In this document: positions 39,438 through 48,624 of the stretch, piece after piece
Layout: the number at the start of each line of letters is the position of its first letter
How positions within the stretch are numbered: the stretch's first letter is position 1
DNA from: Pantoea sp. GD03673
GTDB lineage: Bacteria > Pseudomonadota > Gammaproteobacteria > Enterobacterales > Enterobacteriaceae
Assembly: GCF_029844725.1 (NCBI RefSeq)
Contig: NZ_JAOCKJ010000004.1
Coordinates: forward strand, 124,001-188,000
Direction of reading: 5' to 3'
Length of the DNA: 64,000 nucleotides
Notes under the pieces: model-generated
What the model was told of the DNA's origin: nothing
The model's input: the letters and a program-made list of their open reading frames with translations, nothing else
Database searches by the model: none
Position numbers and translations under genes: made by a program

Positions 39438-40190
39438 ATGACCATTAAAAGCGTAATTTGTGATATCGATGGCGTGCTGATGCACGACAACACGGCCGTT
39501 CCTGGCGCACAGGAGTTTTTACAGCGTATTCTGGCCAAAGAGATGCCGCTGGTGGTGCTGACGAACTATCCCTCGCAAACCGAGCAGGATCTGGCTAACC
39601 GATTTGCTTCGGCGGGCGTTGAGGTTCCCGAATCCGTTTTCTATACCTCTGCCATGGCCACCGCCGACTTCCTGCGCCGTCAGGAGGGCAAAAAGGCCTA
39701 TGTGATTGGCGAGGGTGCGCTGATTCATGAACTCTACAAGGCGGGCTTTACCATTACGGATGTGAATCCCGATTTTGTCATTGTCGGTGAGACGCGTTCA
39801 TTCAACTGGGACATGATGCATAAAGCGGCCTTCTTCGTGGCTAACGGCGCTCGCTTTATTGCCACCAACCCCGATACGCATGCGCGAGGATTTATTCCTG
39901 CCTGTGGTGCGCTCTGTGCCGGTATTGAGAAAATCTCAGGCCGTAGCCCCTTTGTTGTGGGCAAACCCAGCCCCTACATCATGCGTGCCGCGCTGAATAA
40001 AATGCAGGCCCACTCCGAAGAGACGGTGATTGTGGGTGACAACCTGCGCACCGATATTCTCGCTGGTTTTCAGGCGGGTCTGGAAACGGTTCTGGTGCTG
40101 TCAGGTGTTTCGACGCTGAGTGATATTGATGCCATGCCGTTCCGTCCGGACTGGATCTACCCTTCTGTTGCCGATATCGACCTGTTCTGA
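39438..40190 (+). CDS. nagD: Nucleotide phosphatase NagD (HAD family)
   Basis: A 250-residue HAD-superfamily type IIA phosphatase, active on UMP/GMP-like substrates in E. coli. Motif I DIDGVLMHDN (near 9), motif II LTNYPSQT (near 42), and motif III/IV in VGKPSPYI and VGDNLRTDI (near 175 and 200). ATG at 39438 gives the family start MTIKSVICD. Last gene of nagBACD. Confidence 0.97.
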   Translation: MTIKSVICDIDGVLMHDNTAVPGAQEFLQRILAKEMPLVVLTNYPSQTEQDLANRFASAGVEVPESVFYTSAMATADFLRRQEGKKAYVIGEGALIHELYKAGFTITDVNPDFVIVGETRSFNWDMMHKAAFFVANGARFIATNPDTHARGFIPACGALCAGIEKISGRSPFVVGKPSPYIMRAALNKMQAHSEETVIVGDNLRTDILAGFQAGLETVLVLSGVSTLSDIDAMPFRPDWIYPSVADIDLF

Positions 40191-40497
40191 TTCATTTTGC
40201 TTATGACGCATCCGGCTGAATTGTGATGCGTCACGCCATTTCCCGCCTTCAGCCCCCCTTTCTGCCGCCTGTTTTTTGTTCACAATTGCCGTTTCATTGC
40301 CGATTCATCAACGAAACACCATTTAAATTATCGTTTATTCAATTTTATTGCCATGTGAGCAATATTTTTATCAGTAAATCACGATTCCTCTTGCATTGAC
40401 CGCACCAAATAGCGCATTTTCTTATCTATCACGCAGCATCAGGCTGCCGGACAACGCAAAAGATAACATCGCCGTAAGGTGAGCTCAGGAGTCAGTT
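40191..40497. other. nagD-asnB intergenic stretch
   Basis: The 307 bases are AT-rich. A weak hairpin (GACGCAT...ATGCGTC, about 40204-40232) may end the nag operon. The asnB promoter is expected here, but I could not place a convincing -35/-10 pair. No gene seen. Confidence 0.5.
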
Positions 40498-42165
40498 ATG
40501 TGTTCAATTTTTGGTGTGCTGGATCTGAAAACCGATCCTGTTGAGCTGCGCAAGAAAGCGCTGGAATGTTCACGTTTAATGCGTCATCGCGGCCCGGACT
40601 GGTCAGGCGTCTACGCAGATGACCAGGCTATTCTGGCACATGAACGCCTCTCAATTGTTGACGTTAACAACGGCGCACAGCCGCTGTACAACGCCGATCA
40701 CACCCACGTACTGGCCGTTAACGGTGAGATTTACAACCACCAGGCACTGCGCGCTGAGCTCAGCGATCGCTACGCGTTTCAGACCGGTTCTGACTGTGAA
40801 GTCATTCTGGCCCTGTATCAGGAAAAAGGGGTCGATTTCCTTGATGAGCTGGAAGGCATGTTCGCCTTTATCCTCTATGACAGCGTGAAGAAAACGTATC
40901 TGATTGGCCGCGACCATATCGGCATCATCCCGCTTTACATGGGTAACGATGAGCACGGCAACCTGTTTGTTGCGTCAGAAATGAAAGCGCTGGTGCCAGC
41001 CTGCCGTTCAATCAAAGAGTTCCCGCCGGGAAGCTACCTCTCCAGCACCGATGGCGAGATCCGTCGTTACTGGCAGCGTGACTGGATGGAGTACAAAAAC
41101 GTCGAGCACAACACTACCGACGCTGCAGGCCTGAAACATGCGCTGGAAGAGTCTGTGAAAAGCCACCTGATGTCAGATGTCCCTTATGGTGTGCTGCTGT
41201 CGGGCGGTCTGGACTCCTCCATCATTTCAGCCGTGACCAAGCGTTTTGCGGCGAAGCGGGTCGAAGATCAGGATAAAAGTGATGCGTGGTGGCCACAGCT
41301 GCACTCCTTTGCTGTCGGGCTGGAAGGCTCACCCGATTTAAAAGCGGCGAAATCTGTCGCGGAACACCTGGGTACCGTTCATCACGAAATTCATTTCACC
41401 GTGCAGGAAGGTCTGGATGCCATTCGCGATGTGATTTATCACATTGAAACTTATGACGTCACCACCATTCGCGCCTCGACGCCGATGTATTTAATGTCGC
41501 GTAAAATCAAAGCGATGGGCATTAAGATGGTGCTGTCAGGTGAAGGCGCAGATGAAGTCTTTGGCGGTTATCTCTATTTCCATAAAGCACCAAACGCCAA
41601 AGAGTTCCACGAAGAAAACGTGCGTAAATTGCAGGCGCTGCATATGTTTGACTGCGCCCGCGCCAACAAAGCGATGTCCGCCTGGGGCGTTGAAGCTCGC
41701 GTACCTTTCCTGGATAAAAAATTCCTGGATGTGGCGATGCGTATCAACCCGGCCGACAAAATGTGTGGCAGCAACGGTAAGATGGAGAAGCACATTCTGC
41801 GTGAATGTTTCTCCTCTTACCTGCCAGAGAGCGTGGCCTGGCGTCAGAAAGAGCAGTTCTCCGATGGCGTGGGTTACAGCTGGATCGACTCACTGAAAGA
41901 GGTGGCTGCGAAGCAAATCAGCGATCAGCAGCTGGCTACCGCCCACTTCCGCTTCCCGTTCAACACGCCGGGTTCGAAAGAGGCTTATCTCTATCGTGAG
42001 ATCTTTGAAGAGCTGTTCCCGTTAGCGAGCGCGGCAGAGTGTGTGCCTGGCGGTCCATCCGTCGCCTGTTCTTCTGCTAAAGCGATTGAATGGGATGAAG
42101 CGTTTAAAAACATGGACGATCCTTCCGGACGTGCCGTGGGTGTGCATCAGTCAGCCTATAAATAA
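40498..42165 (+). CDS. asnB: Asparagine synthase B (glutamine-hydrolysing)
   Basis: A 555-residue enzyme that makes asparagine from aspartate, ATP and glutamine. The N-terminal Ntn glutaminase domain starts MCSIFGVLD with catalytic Cys2. The synthetase domain has the PP-loop LLSGGLDSSI near 231. It is next to nagBACD, as in E. coli. A strong terminator follows. Confidence 0.98.
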   Translation: MCSIFGVLDLKTDPVELRKKALECSRLMRHRGPDWSGVYADDQAILAHERLSIVDVNNGAQPLYNADHTHVLAVNGEIYNHQALRAELSDRYAFQTGSDCEVILALYQEKGVDFLDELEGMFAFILYDSVKKTYLIGRDHIGIIPLYMGNDEHGNLFVASEMKALVPACRSIKEFPPGSYLSSTDGEIRRYWQRDWMEYKNVEHNTTDAAGLKHALEESVKSHLMSDVPYGVLLSGGLDSSIISAVTKRFAAKRVEDQDKSDAWWPQLHSFAVGLEGSPDLKAAKSVAEHLGTVHHEIHFTVQEGLDAIRDVIYHIETYDVTTIRASTPMYLMSRKIKAMGIKMVLSGEGADEVFGGYLYFHKAPNAKEFHEENVRKLQALHMFDCARANKAMSAWGVEARVPFLDKKFLDVAMRINPADKMCGSNGKMEKHILRECFSSYLPESVAWRQKEQFSDGVGYSWIDSLKEVAAKQISDQQLATAHFRFPFNTPGSKEAYLYREIFEELFPLASAAECVPGGPSVACSSAKAIEWDEAFKNMDDPSGRAVGVHQSAYK

Positions 42166-42184
42166 GCCGACAGAAAGCAGCCAG

Positions 42185-42212
42185 AATGGGCCCGCTGCGG
42201 CCCATTTTTTTT
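42185..42212 (+). terminator. Terminator after asnB
   Basis: ATGGGCC...GGCCCAT stem followed by eight T, 20 bases after the asnB stop. Confidence 0.93.
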
Positions 42213-42314
42213 ACGATTAGCCTTGTATTCACTGAAAAATTGCCGAATAAACCGCCAGGCTGGTTATAAGCCAGTCAAACAGCGATTATCTGGCAAAAAA
42301 CGGTAAAAAACTTG

Positions 42315-42343
42315 TTGACGCTGTCTGGTCAACTCCGCATAAT
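42315..42343 (+). promoter_or_regulatory. tRNA operon promoter
   Basis: TTGACG, 17-base spacer and CATAAT, followed by a GC-rich discriminator (GCGCCCC), typical of stable-RNA promoters under stringent control. The start would be near 42350, 34 bases before the first tRNA. Confidence 0.8.
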
Positions 42344-42383
42344 GCGCCCCGCAACGCCGATGAAGGTAACGCGAAAAAAAGAT

Positions 42384-42460
42384 GGCTACGTAGCTCAGCT
42401 GGTTAGAGCACAGCACTCATAATGCTGGGGTCACAGGTTCGATTCCCGTCGTAGCCACCA
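42384..42460 (+). tRNA. metT: tRNA-Met (CAU, elongator)
   Basis: 77 bases including encoded CCA. Acceptor arms GGCTACG/CGTAGCC pair, anticodon CAT at 42418-42420, T-loop GGTTCGATTCC. It starts with G paired to C, unlike initiator tRNA. First of seven tRNAs in one operon with E. coli order. Confidence 0.97.
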
Positions 42461-42469
42461 TCTTTTTTT

Positions 42470-42554
42470 GCGGGAGTGGCGAAATTGGTAGACGCACCAG
42501 ATTTAGGTTCTGGCGCCGCAAGGTGTGCGAGTTCAAGTCTCGCCTCCCGCACCA
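42470..42554 (+). tRNA. leuW: tRNA-Leu (UAG)
   Basis: 85 bases with the long variable arm of class II tRNAs and encoded CCA. Acceptor GCGGGAG/CTCCCGC, anticodon TAG inside GATTTAGGTTC. Confidence 0.97.
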
Positions 42555-42576
42555 TTTCATTATTCGGCAGCGTGGA

Positions 42577-42651
42577 TGGGATATCGCCAAGCGGTAAGGC
42601 ACCGGTTTTTGATACCGGCATTCCCTGGTTCGAATCCAGGTATCCCAGCCA
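42577..42651 (+). tRNA. glnU: tRNA-Gln (UUG)
   Basis: 75 bases with encoded CCA. Acceptor TGGGATA/TATCCCA, anticodon TTG within GGTTTTTGATACC. Confidence 0.96.
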
Positions 42652-42685
42652 ATTTCGATGATTCTCGAGGCTGAGAACGGACGAA

Positions 42686-42760
42686 TGGGATATCGCCAAG
42701 CGGTAAGGCACCGGTTTTTGATACCGGCATTCCCTGGTTCGAATCCAGGTATCCCAGCCA
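42686..42760 (+). tRNA. glnW: tRNA-Gln (UUG), second identical copy
   Basis: Identical in sequence to the copy at 42577-42651, separated by a 34-base spacer. It matches the tandem glnU-glnW arrangement. Confidence 0.96.
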
Positions 42761-42782
42761 TCATTGAAATGCAGTACAATTT

Positions 42783-42859
42783 GGCTACGTAGCTCAGCTG
42801 GTTAGAGCACAGCACTCATAATGCTGGGGTCACAGGTTCGATTCCCGTCGTAGCCACCA
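42783..42859 (+). tRNA. metU: tRNA-Met (CAU, elongator), second copy
   Basis: 77 bases, identical to the first tRNA-Met of the operon. Confidence 0.97.
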
Positions 42860-42865
42860 TATAAT

Positions 42866-42940
42866 TGGGGTGTCGCCAAGCGGTAAGGCACTGGTTTCTG
42901 ATACCAGCATTCCGGGGTTCGAATCCCTGCACCCCAGCCA
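42866..42940 (+). tRNA. glnV: tRNA-Gln (CUG)
   Basis: 75 bases with CCA. Acceptor TGGGGTG/CACCCCA, anticodon CTG within GGTTTCTGATACC. Only six bases separate it from metU. Confidence 0.96.
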
Positions 42941-42968
42941 TACAAAGACAATTTGAAAAACCCATTAT

Positions 42969-43043
42969 TGGGGTGTCGCCAAGCGGTAAGGCACTGGTTT
43001 CTGATACCAGCATTCCGGGGTTCGAATCCCTGCACCCCAGCCA
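42969..43043 (+). tRNA. glnX: tRNA-Gln (CUG), second identical copy
   Basis: Identical to the copy at 42866-42940. Last tRNA before the operon terminator. Confidence 0.96.
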
Positions 43044-43057
43044 AATTGCACAACCAG

Positions 43058-43085
43058 GCCCGCTTTTGCGGGCTTTGTTGTTTTT
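43058..43085 (+). terminator. tRNA operon terminator
   Basis: GCCCGC-TTTT-GCGGGC stem followed by TTTGTTGTTTTT. Confidence 0.92.
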
Positions 43086-43146
43086 GTACCTTTCCCACCC
43101 TCTTCATTGCTGGCCCGCCCTGCGGCGAGCCATAACGCGCAAACGG

Positions 43147-44319
43147 CTACAGTCCCAGCGCGTAACGCAATACCTGCCGCTTCAGTACCCCGGAATGTTC
43201 GGCGGCAATCAGCCCGAGATTACGGGCAAACCGCAGCGGTGCCAGCTGATTGCTGAAGGCAAAGTAAAACAGATCCATTCCTCCCTGCATCAGCATATTG
43301 TCTTTGCGACGCTGCCGGTGATAACGCTGCAATACCCGCTCCGATGCCCAGTCTTCCGCCGCACCGCGTGCGCTGACCAGCACATCAATCAACGCATCGA
43401 TATCGCGATAGCCCAGATTCACACCCTGCCCGGCAAGCGGATTGATGGTATGCGCGGCATCGCCAACCAGCGCCAGACCCGGCAGAACATAGCGTGAAGC
43501 ATGACGCCGGACCAGCGGGAAGCCGCCCGCGCCATGCGCTTTGAAGCGGCCCAGGCGTGCCGGGAAGTGGCTGGCAATCTCTTTTTCCAGCTGGGCTATC
43601 GGCATCGCCTGAAGCTGACGCACTCTGGCGGGCGCGTCATACCAGACCAGCGAGGCCCGGTTGTCATACAGCGGCAAAAAGGCACGAGGCCCCTGAGGCG
43701 TGAAGTGCTGCCAGGTCGCATCCCCAGCCGGATGTTCGCAGGTCACGCTGATCAGCAAACAGGACTGCGCATAGCTCCAGCCATGAATGCCGATCCCGGC
43801 CATCTGTCGCACCTGAGAATTTGCGCCATCGGCACCAATCACCAGACGGGTATGCAAAGCAACGCCGTCGTTAAGGTCGGCGCGCCAGCCGCCATTTTCT
43901 GGCTGCAGGTTCTCCAGCGTGGCCGGGCAAAAGCAGGTTACGCCCAGCGACTGCATCTCTTCCCATAACGCCCGCTGAAGCACGCTGTTCTCGACCATAA
44001 AACCCAGCTCGGGCAGACCCAGCGAGGCAGCATCAAAACTTACCTGCGCCGTTTGCCACTCCCAGGTTTCCAGCCTGCGATAGGGTGCGCTGCGCATCGC
44101 TTCTACCCGCGGCCAGACGTTGAGTTGCTTCAGTAACGCTACCGAGGCGGATCCAATCGCTGAAATTCGCAGATCGGGATCGCTGTCGGCATCAAACGGC
44201 GCGGGTTCGGCACGCTCAATCACCGCCACACGAAAATGTTGCTGCGTCAGTCCGCAGGCCAGTGCAGCACCGACCATGCCACCGCCGACAATCACTACAT
44301 CAAACTGATTATCCTGCAT
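43147..44319 (-). CDS. ubiF: 3-demethoxyubiquinol 3-hydroxylase UbiF
   Basis: A 390-residue FAD monooxygenase of the UbiH/UbiF/VisC family in ubiquinone synthesis. FAD motifs: VVIVGGGMVGAALACG (near 8), GADGANSQVR (near 160) and LVGDAAHTINPLAGQGVNLG (near 280). The frame goes on upstream; ATG at 44319 (MQDNQFDVVI) is chosen by family alignment. It diverges from miaB, as in E. coli. UbiF and UbiH are related; the asnB-tRNA-miaB location supports UbiF. Confidence 0.95.
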   Translation of the reverse strand: MQDNQFDVVIVGGGMVGAALACGLTQQHFRVAVIERAEPAPFDADSDPDLRISAIGSASVALLKQLNVWPRVEAMRSAPYRRLETWEWQTAQVSFDAASLGLPELGFMVENSVLQRALWEEMQSLGVTCFCPATLENLQPENGGWRADLNDGVALHTRLVIGADGANSQVRQMAGIGIHGWSYAQSCLLISVTCEHPAGDATWQHFTPQGPRAFLPLYDNRASLVWYDAPARVRQLQAMPIAQLEKEIASHFPARLGRFKAHGAGGFPLVRRHASRYVLPGLALVGDAAHTINPLAGQGVNLGYRDIDALIDVLVSARGAAEDWASERVLQRYHRQRRKDNMLMQGGMDLFYFAFSNQLAPLRFARNLGLIAAEHSGVLKRQVLRYALGL

Positions 44320-44490
44320 TGCTATTATCCCTCTCTTATTCCCGCCAGCCTGCGCATCATGGGCTGAATAGAGCAAAGTGTACCGGAAAACCCGGTGGCT
44401 GGCAGAAAAGCCCTCAGGCTGGTCACCACAGCATCAAAGCATTACAATACGCGCCCCTCACTTCACTGCACTGAATCAATGGCTAGCGCG

Positions 44491-45915
44491 ATGACAAAAA
44501 AACTGCATATCAAAACCTGGGGATGTCAGATGAATGAGTATGATTCATCCAAGATGTCTGATCTGCTGAACAGTACGCACGGCTATACGCTGACCGAGGT
44601 CCCTGAAGAGGCGGATATTCTGCTGCTTAACACCTGCTCCATCCGTGAAAAAGCGCAGGAGAAGGTCTTCCACCTGCTGGGACGCTGGCGAAAACTCAAA
44701 GAGCGTAACCCGGATGTGATTATCGGTGTGGGCGGCTGTGTGGCGTCACAGGAAGGGGATCATATCCGCCAGCGTGCGCCCTGCGTGGATATCGTATTTG
44801 GTCCGCAGACGCTGCACCGCCTGCCGGAAATGATCAACACCGTGCGCGGCACCAAAAGCCCGGTAGTCGACATCAGCTTCCCGGAAATCGAAAAATTTGA
44901 CCGCCTGCCGGAACCGCGTGCAGAAGGGCCGACAGCCTTTGTCTCCATCATGGAAGGCTGCAACAAATATTGTACGTTCTGCGTGGTGCCTTACACCCGT
45001 GGCGAGGAAGTCAGCCGTCCCAGCGATGACATTCTGCTGGAGATCGCCCAGCTGGCGGCGCAGGGCGTGCGTGAAGTTAACCTGCTTGGGCAGAACGTCA
45101 ACGCTTATCGTGGTGCCACCTTTGATGGTGAGATCTGTACCTTCGCCGAGCTGCTGCGCCTGGTCGCGGCCATCGACGGTATCGACCGCATTCGTTTCAC
45201 CACCAGCCACCCGATTGAGTTCACCGATGACATCATTGATGTCTATCGCGATACCCCGGAGCTGGTGAGTTTTCTGCATCTGCCGGTGCAGAGTGGCGCA
45301 GACCGTATTCTGACGCTGATGAAGCGTGCTCACACCGCGCTGGAGTACAAGGCGATTATCCGCAAGCTGCGTGCGGCACGCCCGGATATTGAGATCAGTT
45401 CCGACTTCATCATCGGCTTCCCCGGTGAAACACAGCAGGATTTCGAGCAGACCATGAAGCTCATCGCCGACATCAATTTCGACGTCAGCTTCAGCTTTGT
45501 CTACTCCGCCCGTCCCGGTACGCCAGCCGCTGATCTGCCGGATGATGTCAGCGAAGAGGAGAAAAAGCAGCGTCTGTGGATTCTGCAGGACCGCATTAAC
45601 CAGCAGGCGCAGGCGATCAGTCGCCGCATGCTCGGCACCGTGCAGCGTATTCTGGTTGAAGGCATCTCCCGCAAGAACGTCATGGAAGTCTCTGGCCGCA
45701 CCGAAAACAACCGTGTGGTGAATTTCGAAGGCTCACCTGAGATGATTGGCCGCTTTGTGGATGTTGAAATTGTCGATGTCTACACCAACTCGCTGCGCGG
45801 CAAACTGGTGCGTACTGAAGAAGAGATGGGCCTGCGTATGGCGCAAAGCCCGGCGTCTGTGATTGCCCGTACCCGCAAGGAAAATGAAATCGGCGTGGGT
45901 CTGTTCCAGCCGTGA
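44491..45915 (+). CDS. miaB: tRNA-i6A37 methylthiotransferase MiaB
   Basis: A 474-residue radical SAM enzyme that adds a methylthio group to i6A37 of tRNA. The N-terminal UPF0004 domain starts [19 protein letters not shown]. The radical SAM motif is [16 protein letters not shown] (Cys near 157, 161, 164). The C-terminal TRAM domain covers about 380-440. ATG at 44491 gives the E. coli length; upstream in-frame ATGs (44395, 44479) are unlikely. Confidence 0.97.
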   Translation: MTKKLHIKTWGCQMNEYDSSKMSDLLNSTHGYTLTEVPEEADILLLNTCSIREKAQEKVFHLLGRWRKLKERNPDVIIGVGGCVASQEGDHIRQRAPCVDIVFGPQTLHRLPEMINTVRGTKSPVVDISFPEIEKFDRLPEPRAEGPTAFVSIMEGCNKYCTFCVVPYTRGEEVSRPSDDILLEIAQLAAQGVREVNLLGQNVNAYRGATFDGEICTFAELLRLVAAIDGIDRIRFTTSHPIEFTDDIIDVYRDTPELVSFLHLPVQSGADRILTLMKRAHTALEYKAIIRKLRAARPDIEISSDFIIGFPGETQQDFEQTMKLIADINFDVSFSFVYSARPGTPAADLPDDVSEEEKKQRLWILQDRINQQAQAISRRMLGTVQRILVEGISRKNVMEVSGRTENNRVVNFEGSPEMIGRFVDVEIVDVYTNSLRGKLVRTEEEMGLRMAQSPASVIARTRKENEIGVGLFQP

Positions 45916-45967
45916 TGCCTGCTTTACTGTGCGGCAGCGCGCATTGCGTTGCCGCCATTTTCACGCC

Positions 45968-46001
45968 GCGACACTTGGTTTCTGAAAGTGTCGCCCAAAT
46001 A
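45968..46001 (+). promoter_or_regulatory. Candidate sigma-32 promoter overlapping a 9-base-pair hairpin, upstream of ybeZ
   Basis: CTTGGTT (45974-45980), 13 bases, CCCAAATA (from 45994) resembles the heat-shock form CTTGAAA-N13-CCCCATNT. The ybeZYX operon is a sigma-32 target in E. coli. A perfect inverted repeat GCGACACTT/AAGTGTCGC (45968-45994) overlaps it. Confidence 0.45.
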
Positions 46002-46127
46002 TCTCTCCTTACGCTTGCGCCCAGGCGTTACGGCATAAATAATTTCGTTATGGTGCATCCGGTTAAGCCCACCGGTGTGTCAGACACATCCCATAACTGG
46101 CCCTGAGTGACCCAAAGGATTCGTTTG

Positions 46128-47186
46128 AATATCGAAACTCGTGAAATCGCCCTTGAACCGGCTGATAACCGTCGACTGATGAGCCTGTGCGGGCCTTTCG
46201 ACGACAATGTAAAACAGCTTGAGCGTCGTCTGGGCATTGAGATCAATCGTCGTGACAACGTCTTTAAGCTGGTGGGACGCCCACTTTGCGTCAATGCCGC
46301 CGCAGATATTCTGAAAACCCTGTATGTCGATACCGCGCCGATGCGTGGCGAGATCCCGGATATCGAACCTGACCAGATTCATCTGGCGATCAAAGAGAGC
46401 CGGGTACTGGAACAAACTGCCGAAAGCGTGCCGGAGTACGGTAAAGCGGTCAATATCAAGACCAAACGTGGCGTGATTAAGCCGCGCACGCCGAACCAGG
46501 CCCAGTACATCGCCAATGTGCTCGACCACGACATTACCTTTGGCGTTGGCCCTGCGGGTACCGGTAAAACCTATCTGGCGGTGGCTGCGGCAGTCGATGC
46601 GCTGGAGCGTCAGGAGATACGCCGCATCATGCTGACCCGCCCGGCGGTAGAAGCGGGTGAAAAACTGGGCTTCCTGCCTGGCGATCTGAGCCAGAAAGTC
46701 GACCCTTATCTGCGCCCGCTCTACGATGCGCTGTTTGAAATGCTCGGCTTTGAGCGGGTTGAAAAGCTGATGGAGCGCAACGTCATTGAAGTCGCGCCAC
46801 TGGCTTACATGCGCGGTCGTACCCTGAATGATGCGTTTATCATTCTTGATGAAAGCCAGAACACCACCATTGAGCAGATGAAGATGTTTCTGACGCGTAT
46901 CGGCTTTAACTCGAAAGCGGTTATCACCGGTGACGTCACGCAGATTGACCTGCCGCGTCACGTTAAGTCAGGCCTGCGTCATGCCATTGAAGTGCTGGCA
47001 GATGTTGAGGAGATCAGCTTCAACTTCTTCCACAGTGAAGATGTGGTGCGTCATCCGGTGGTTGCCCGTATCGTTACCGCTTATGAAGCCTGGGAAGCGG
47101 CCGATCAGACCCGCCGTGACCAGCAGGCCGAAGAGCGCAAACGCGAAGCGCTGGCTGCACAGAGCGCAACGCAGGAGAGCAAATGA
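46128..47186 (+). CDS. ybeZ: PhoH-like ATPase YbeZ
   Basis: A 352-residue P-loop ATPase of the PhoH family, partner of the rRNA maturation endonuclease YbeY. Walker [12 protein letters not shown] lies near 137 and Walker [13 protein letters not shown] near 238. TTG at 46128 ([12 protein letters not shown]) is preferred because AAAGGA precedes it and the family start matches; a GTG at 46107 is in frame but has no ribosome binding site. It overlaps ybeY by 4 bases. Confidence 0.92.
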   Translation, partial: NIETREIALEPADNRRLMSLCGPFDDNVKQLERRLGIEINRRDNVFKLVGRPLCVNAAADILKTLYVDTAPMRGEIPDIEPDQIHLAIKESRVLEQTAESVPEYGKAVNIKTKRGVIKPRTPNQAQYIANVLDHDITFGVGPAGTGKTYLAVAAAVDALERQEIRRIMLTRPAVEAGEKLGFLPGDLSQKVDPYLRPLYDALFEMLGFERVEKLMERNVIEVAPLAYMRGRTLNDAFIILDESQNTTIEQMKMFLTRIGFNSKAVITGDVTQIDLPRHVKSGLRHAIEVLADVEEISFNFFHSEDVVRHPVVARIVTAYEAWEAADQTRRDQQAEERKREALAAQSATQESK

Positions 47187-47656
47187 GCGAGGTGATTCTT
47201 GACCTGCAGGTCGCCTGTGACAATACCGCTGATCTGCCTGATGAAAGCCAGTTTCATCGCTGGCTTTCAGCCGCCGTCGCCCCTTTTCAGCCTGAAAGCG
47301 AAGTGACTGTGCGTCTGGTTGATGAAGCGGAAAGTCATGAGCTTAACCTGACGTATCGTGGCAAAGATAAGCCGACCAACGTCCTGTCCTTCCCGTTTGA
47401 AGCCCCGCCGGGCATTGAGCTGCCGCTGCTGGGCGATCTGATTATCTGCCGTCAGGTGGTTGAGCAGGAAGCCGCTGAGCAGGGGAAAAGCGTTGAAGCC
47501 CACTGGGCTCATATGGTGGTACACGGCACGCTGCATCTGCTGGGTTACGACCACATTGAAGACGACGAAGCTGACGAGATGGAAGGACTGGAGACCGAGA
47601 TAATGCTTGCTCTTGGGTATCCTGATCCGTACATTTCGGAGAAAGAAGACGCCTGA
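47183..47656 (+). CDS. ybeY: rRNA maturation RNase YbeY
   Basis: A 157-residue zinc endoribonuclease used in 16S rRNA 3-prime maturation and ribosome quality control. The metal motif [11 protein letters not shown] (near 115) carries three His. The start overlaps the ybeZ stop (ATGA), so expression is coupled. Confidence 0.97.
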   Translation: MSEVILDLQVACDNTADLPDESQFHRWLSAAVAPFQPESEVTVRLVDEAESHELNLTYRGKDKPTNVLSFPFEAPPGIELPLLGDLIICRQVVEQEAAEQGKSVEAHWAHMVVHGTLHLLGYDHIEDDEADEMEGLETEIMLALGYPDPYISEKEDA

Positions 47657-47702
47657 ATCCTGAATTCAGGCTATCCGGCTGTCAGCACAGCATGCTGACA
47701 GC
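47651..47702 (+). other. Two consecutive hairpins between ybeY and ybeX
   Basis: GCCTGAAT/ATTCAGGC (47651-47671, containing the ybeY stop) and a perfect 10-base stem GCTGTCAGCA/TGCTGACAGC (47678-47702). No U run follows either, so they look like stability or processing hairpins inside the operon. Confidence 0.6.
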
Positions 47703-47738
47703 ACTCATTCCTCACCAGAGAGATCTTTAAAAACCGCC

Positions 47739-48620
47739 ATGAGCGACGACCATTCTCAAAACAGCGATGCACCCAGTAGTAAAAAGGGATTCTTTTCCCT
47801 GTTGATCAACCAACTCTTTCACGGTGAACCGAAAAACCGTGACGAGCTACTGGAGCTGATCCGCGACTCGAATAACAAAGAGCTGATTGACCAGGACACC
47901 CGCGACATGCTTGAAGGGGTTCTGGATATTGCGGAGCAGCGCGTGCGTGACATCATGATCCCGCGCTCGCAAATGATCACCCTGAAACGTAATCAGAGCC
48001 TTGAAGAGTGTCTGGATGTCATCATCGACTCCGCGCATTCCCGCTTTCCGGTGATCAGCGAAGATAAAGATCATGTGGAAGGCATTCTGATGGCGAAAGA
48101 TCTGCTGCCGTTTATGAGCAGTGAATCTGAGCCGTTCAGCATCGAGAAAGTGCTGCGTCCTGCGGTGGTGGTGCCTGAAAGCAAGCGTGTTGACCGGATG
48201 CTGAAAGAGTTCCGCTCCCAGCGTTACCACATGGCGATTGTTATTGATGAGTTTGGTGGTGTCTCTGGCCTGGTCACTATCGAAGATATTCTTGAGCTGA
48301 TTGTGGGTGAGATTGAAGATGAGTATGACGACGAAGAAGATCGTGATATCCGTCAGCTCAACCGTCACACCTTCACGGTGCGCGCACTGACCGCCATTGA
48401 AGATTTCAATGAGGTGTTTGGCACGCAGTTCAGTGATGATGAAGTCGACACCATTGGTGGTCTGGTCATGCAGGGCTTCGGGCATCTGCCTGCACGTGGT
48501 GAAAGCATCGAGATTGAGGGTTACCAGTTCAAGGTGGCGATGGCTGACAGCCGCCGCATCATCCAGGTTCACGTGACTATTCCGGAAAATTCGCCACAAC
48601 CTCAACTGGAAGACGAATAA
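47739..48620 (+). CDS. ybeX: CorC/YbeX family CBS-domain protein
   Basis: A 293-residue cytosolic protein with two CBS repeats (about 67-190; [14 protein letters not shown] and [15 protein letters not shown]) and a C-terminal CorC/HlyC domain (about 205-285). It is linked to Mg/Co efflux and, more recently, ribosome metabolism; the latter fits its neighbours. It lies 82 bases after ybeY and 4 before lnt. Confidence 0.96.
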   Translation: MSDDHSQNSDAPSSKKGFFSLLINQLFHGEPKNRDELLELIRDSNNKELIDQDTRDMLEGVLDIAEQRVRDIMIPRSQMITLKRNQSLEECLDVIIDSAHSRFPVISEDKDHVEGILMAKDLLPFMSSESEPFSIEKVLRPAVVVPESKRVDRMLKEFRSQRYHMAIVIDEFGGVSGLVTIEDILELIVGEIEDEYDDEEDRDIRQLNRHTFTVRALTAIEDFNEVFGTQFSDDEVDTIGGLVMQGFGHLPARGESIEIEGYQFKVAMADSRRIIQVHVTIPENSPQPQLEDE

Positions 48621-48624
48621 GTCT

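Noticed and set aside
42384-43043. Direct repeats and overlapping short frames over the tRNA cluster
   Set aside because: They come from duplicated tRNA genes (two Met, two plus two Gln), not from a CRISPR array or coding repeats.
46107-46127. GTG start for ybeZ at 46107
   Set aside because: No Shine-Dalgarno sequence precedes it, whereas AAAGGA stands before the TTG at 46128, which also matches the family start.
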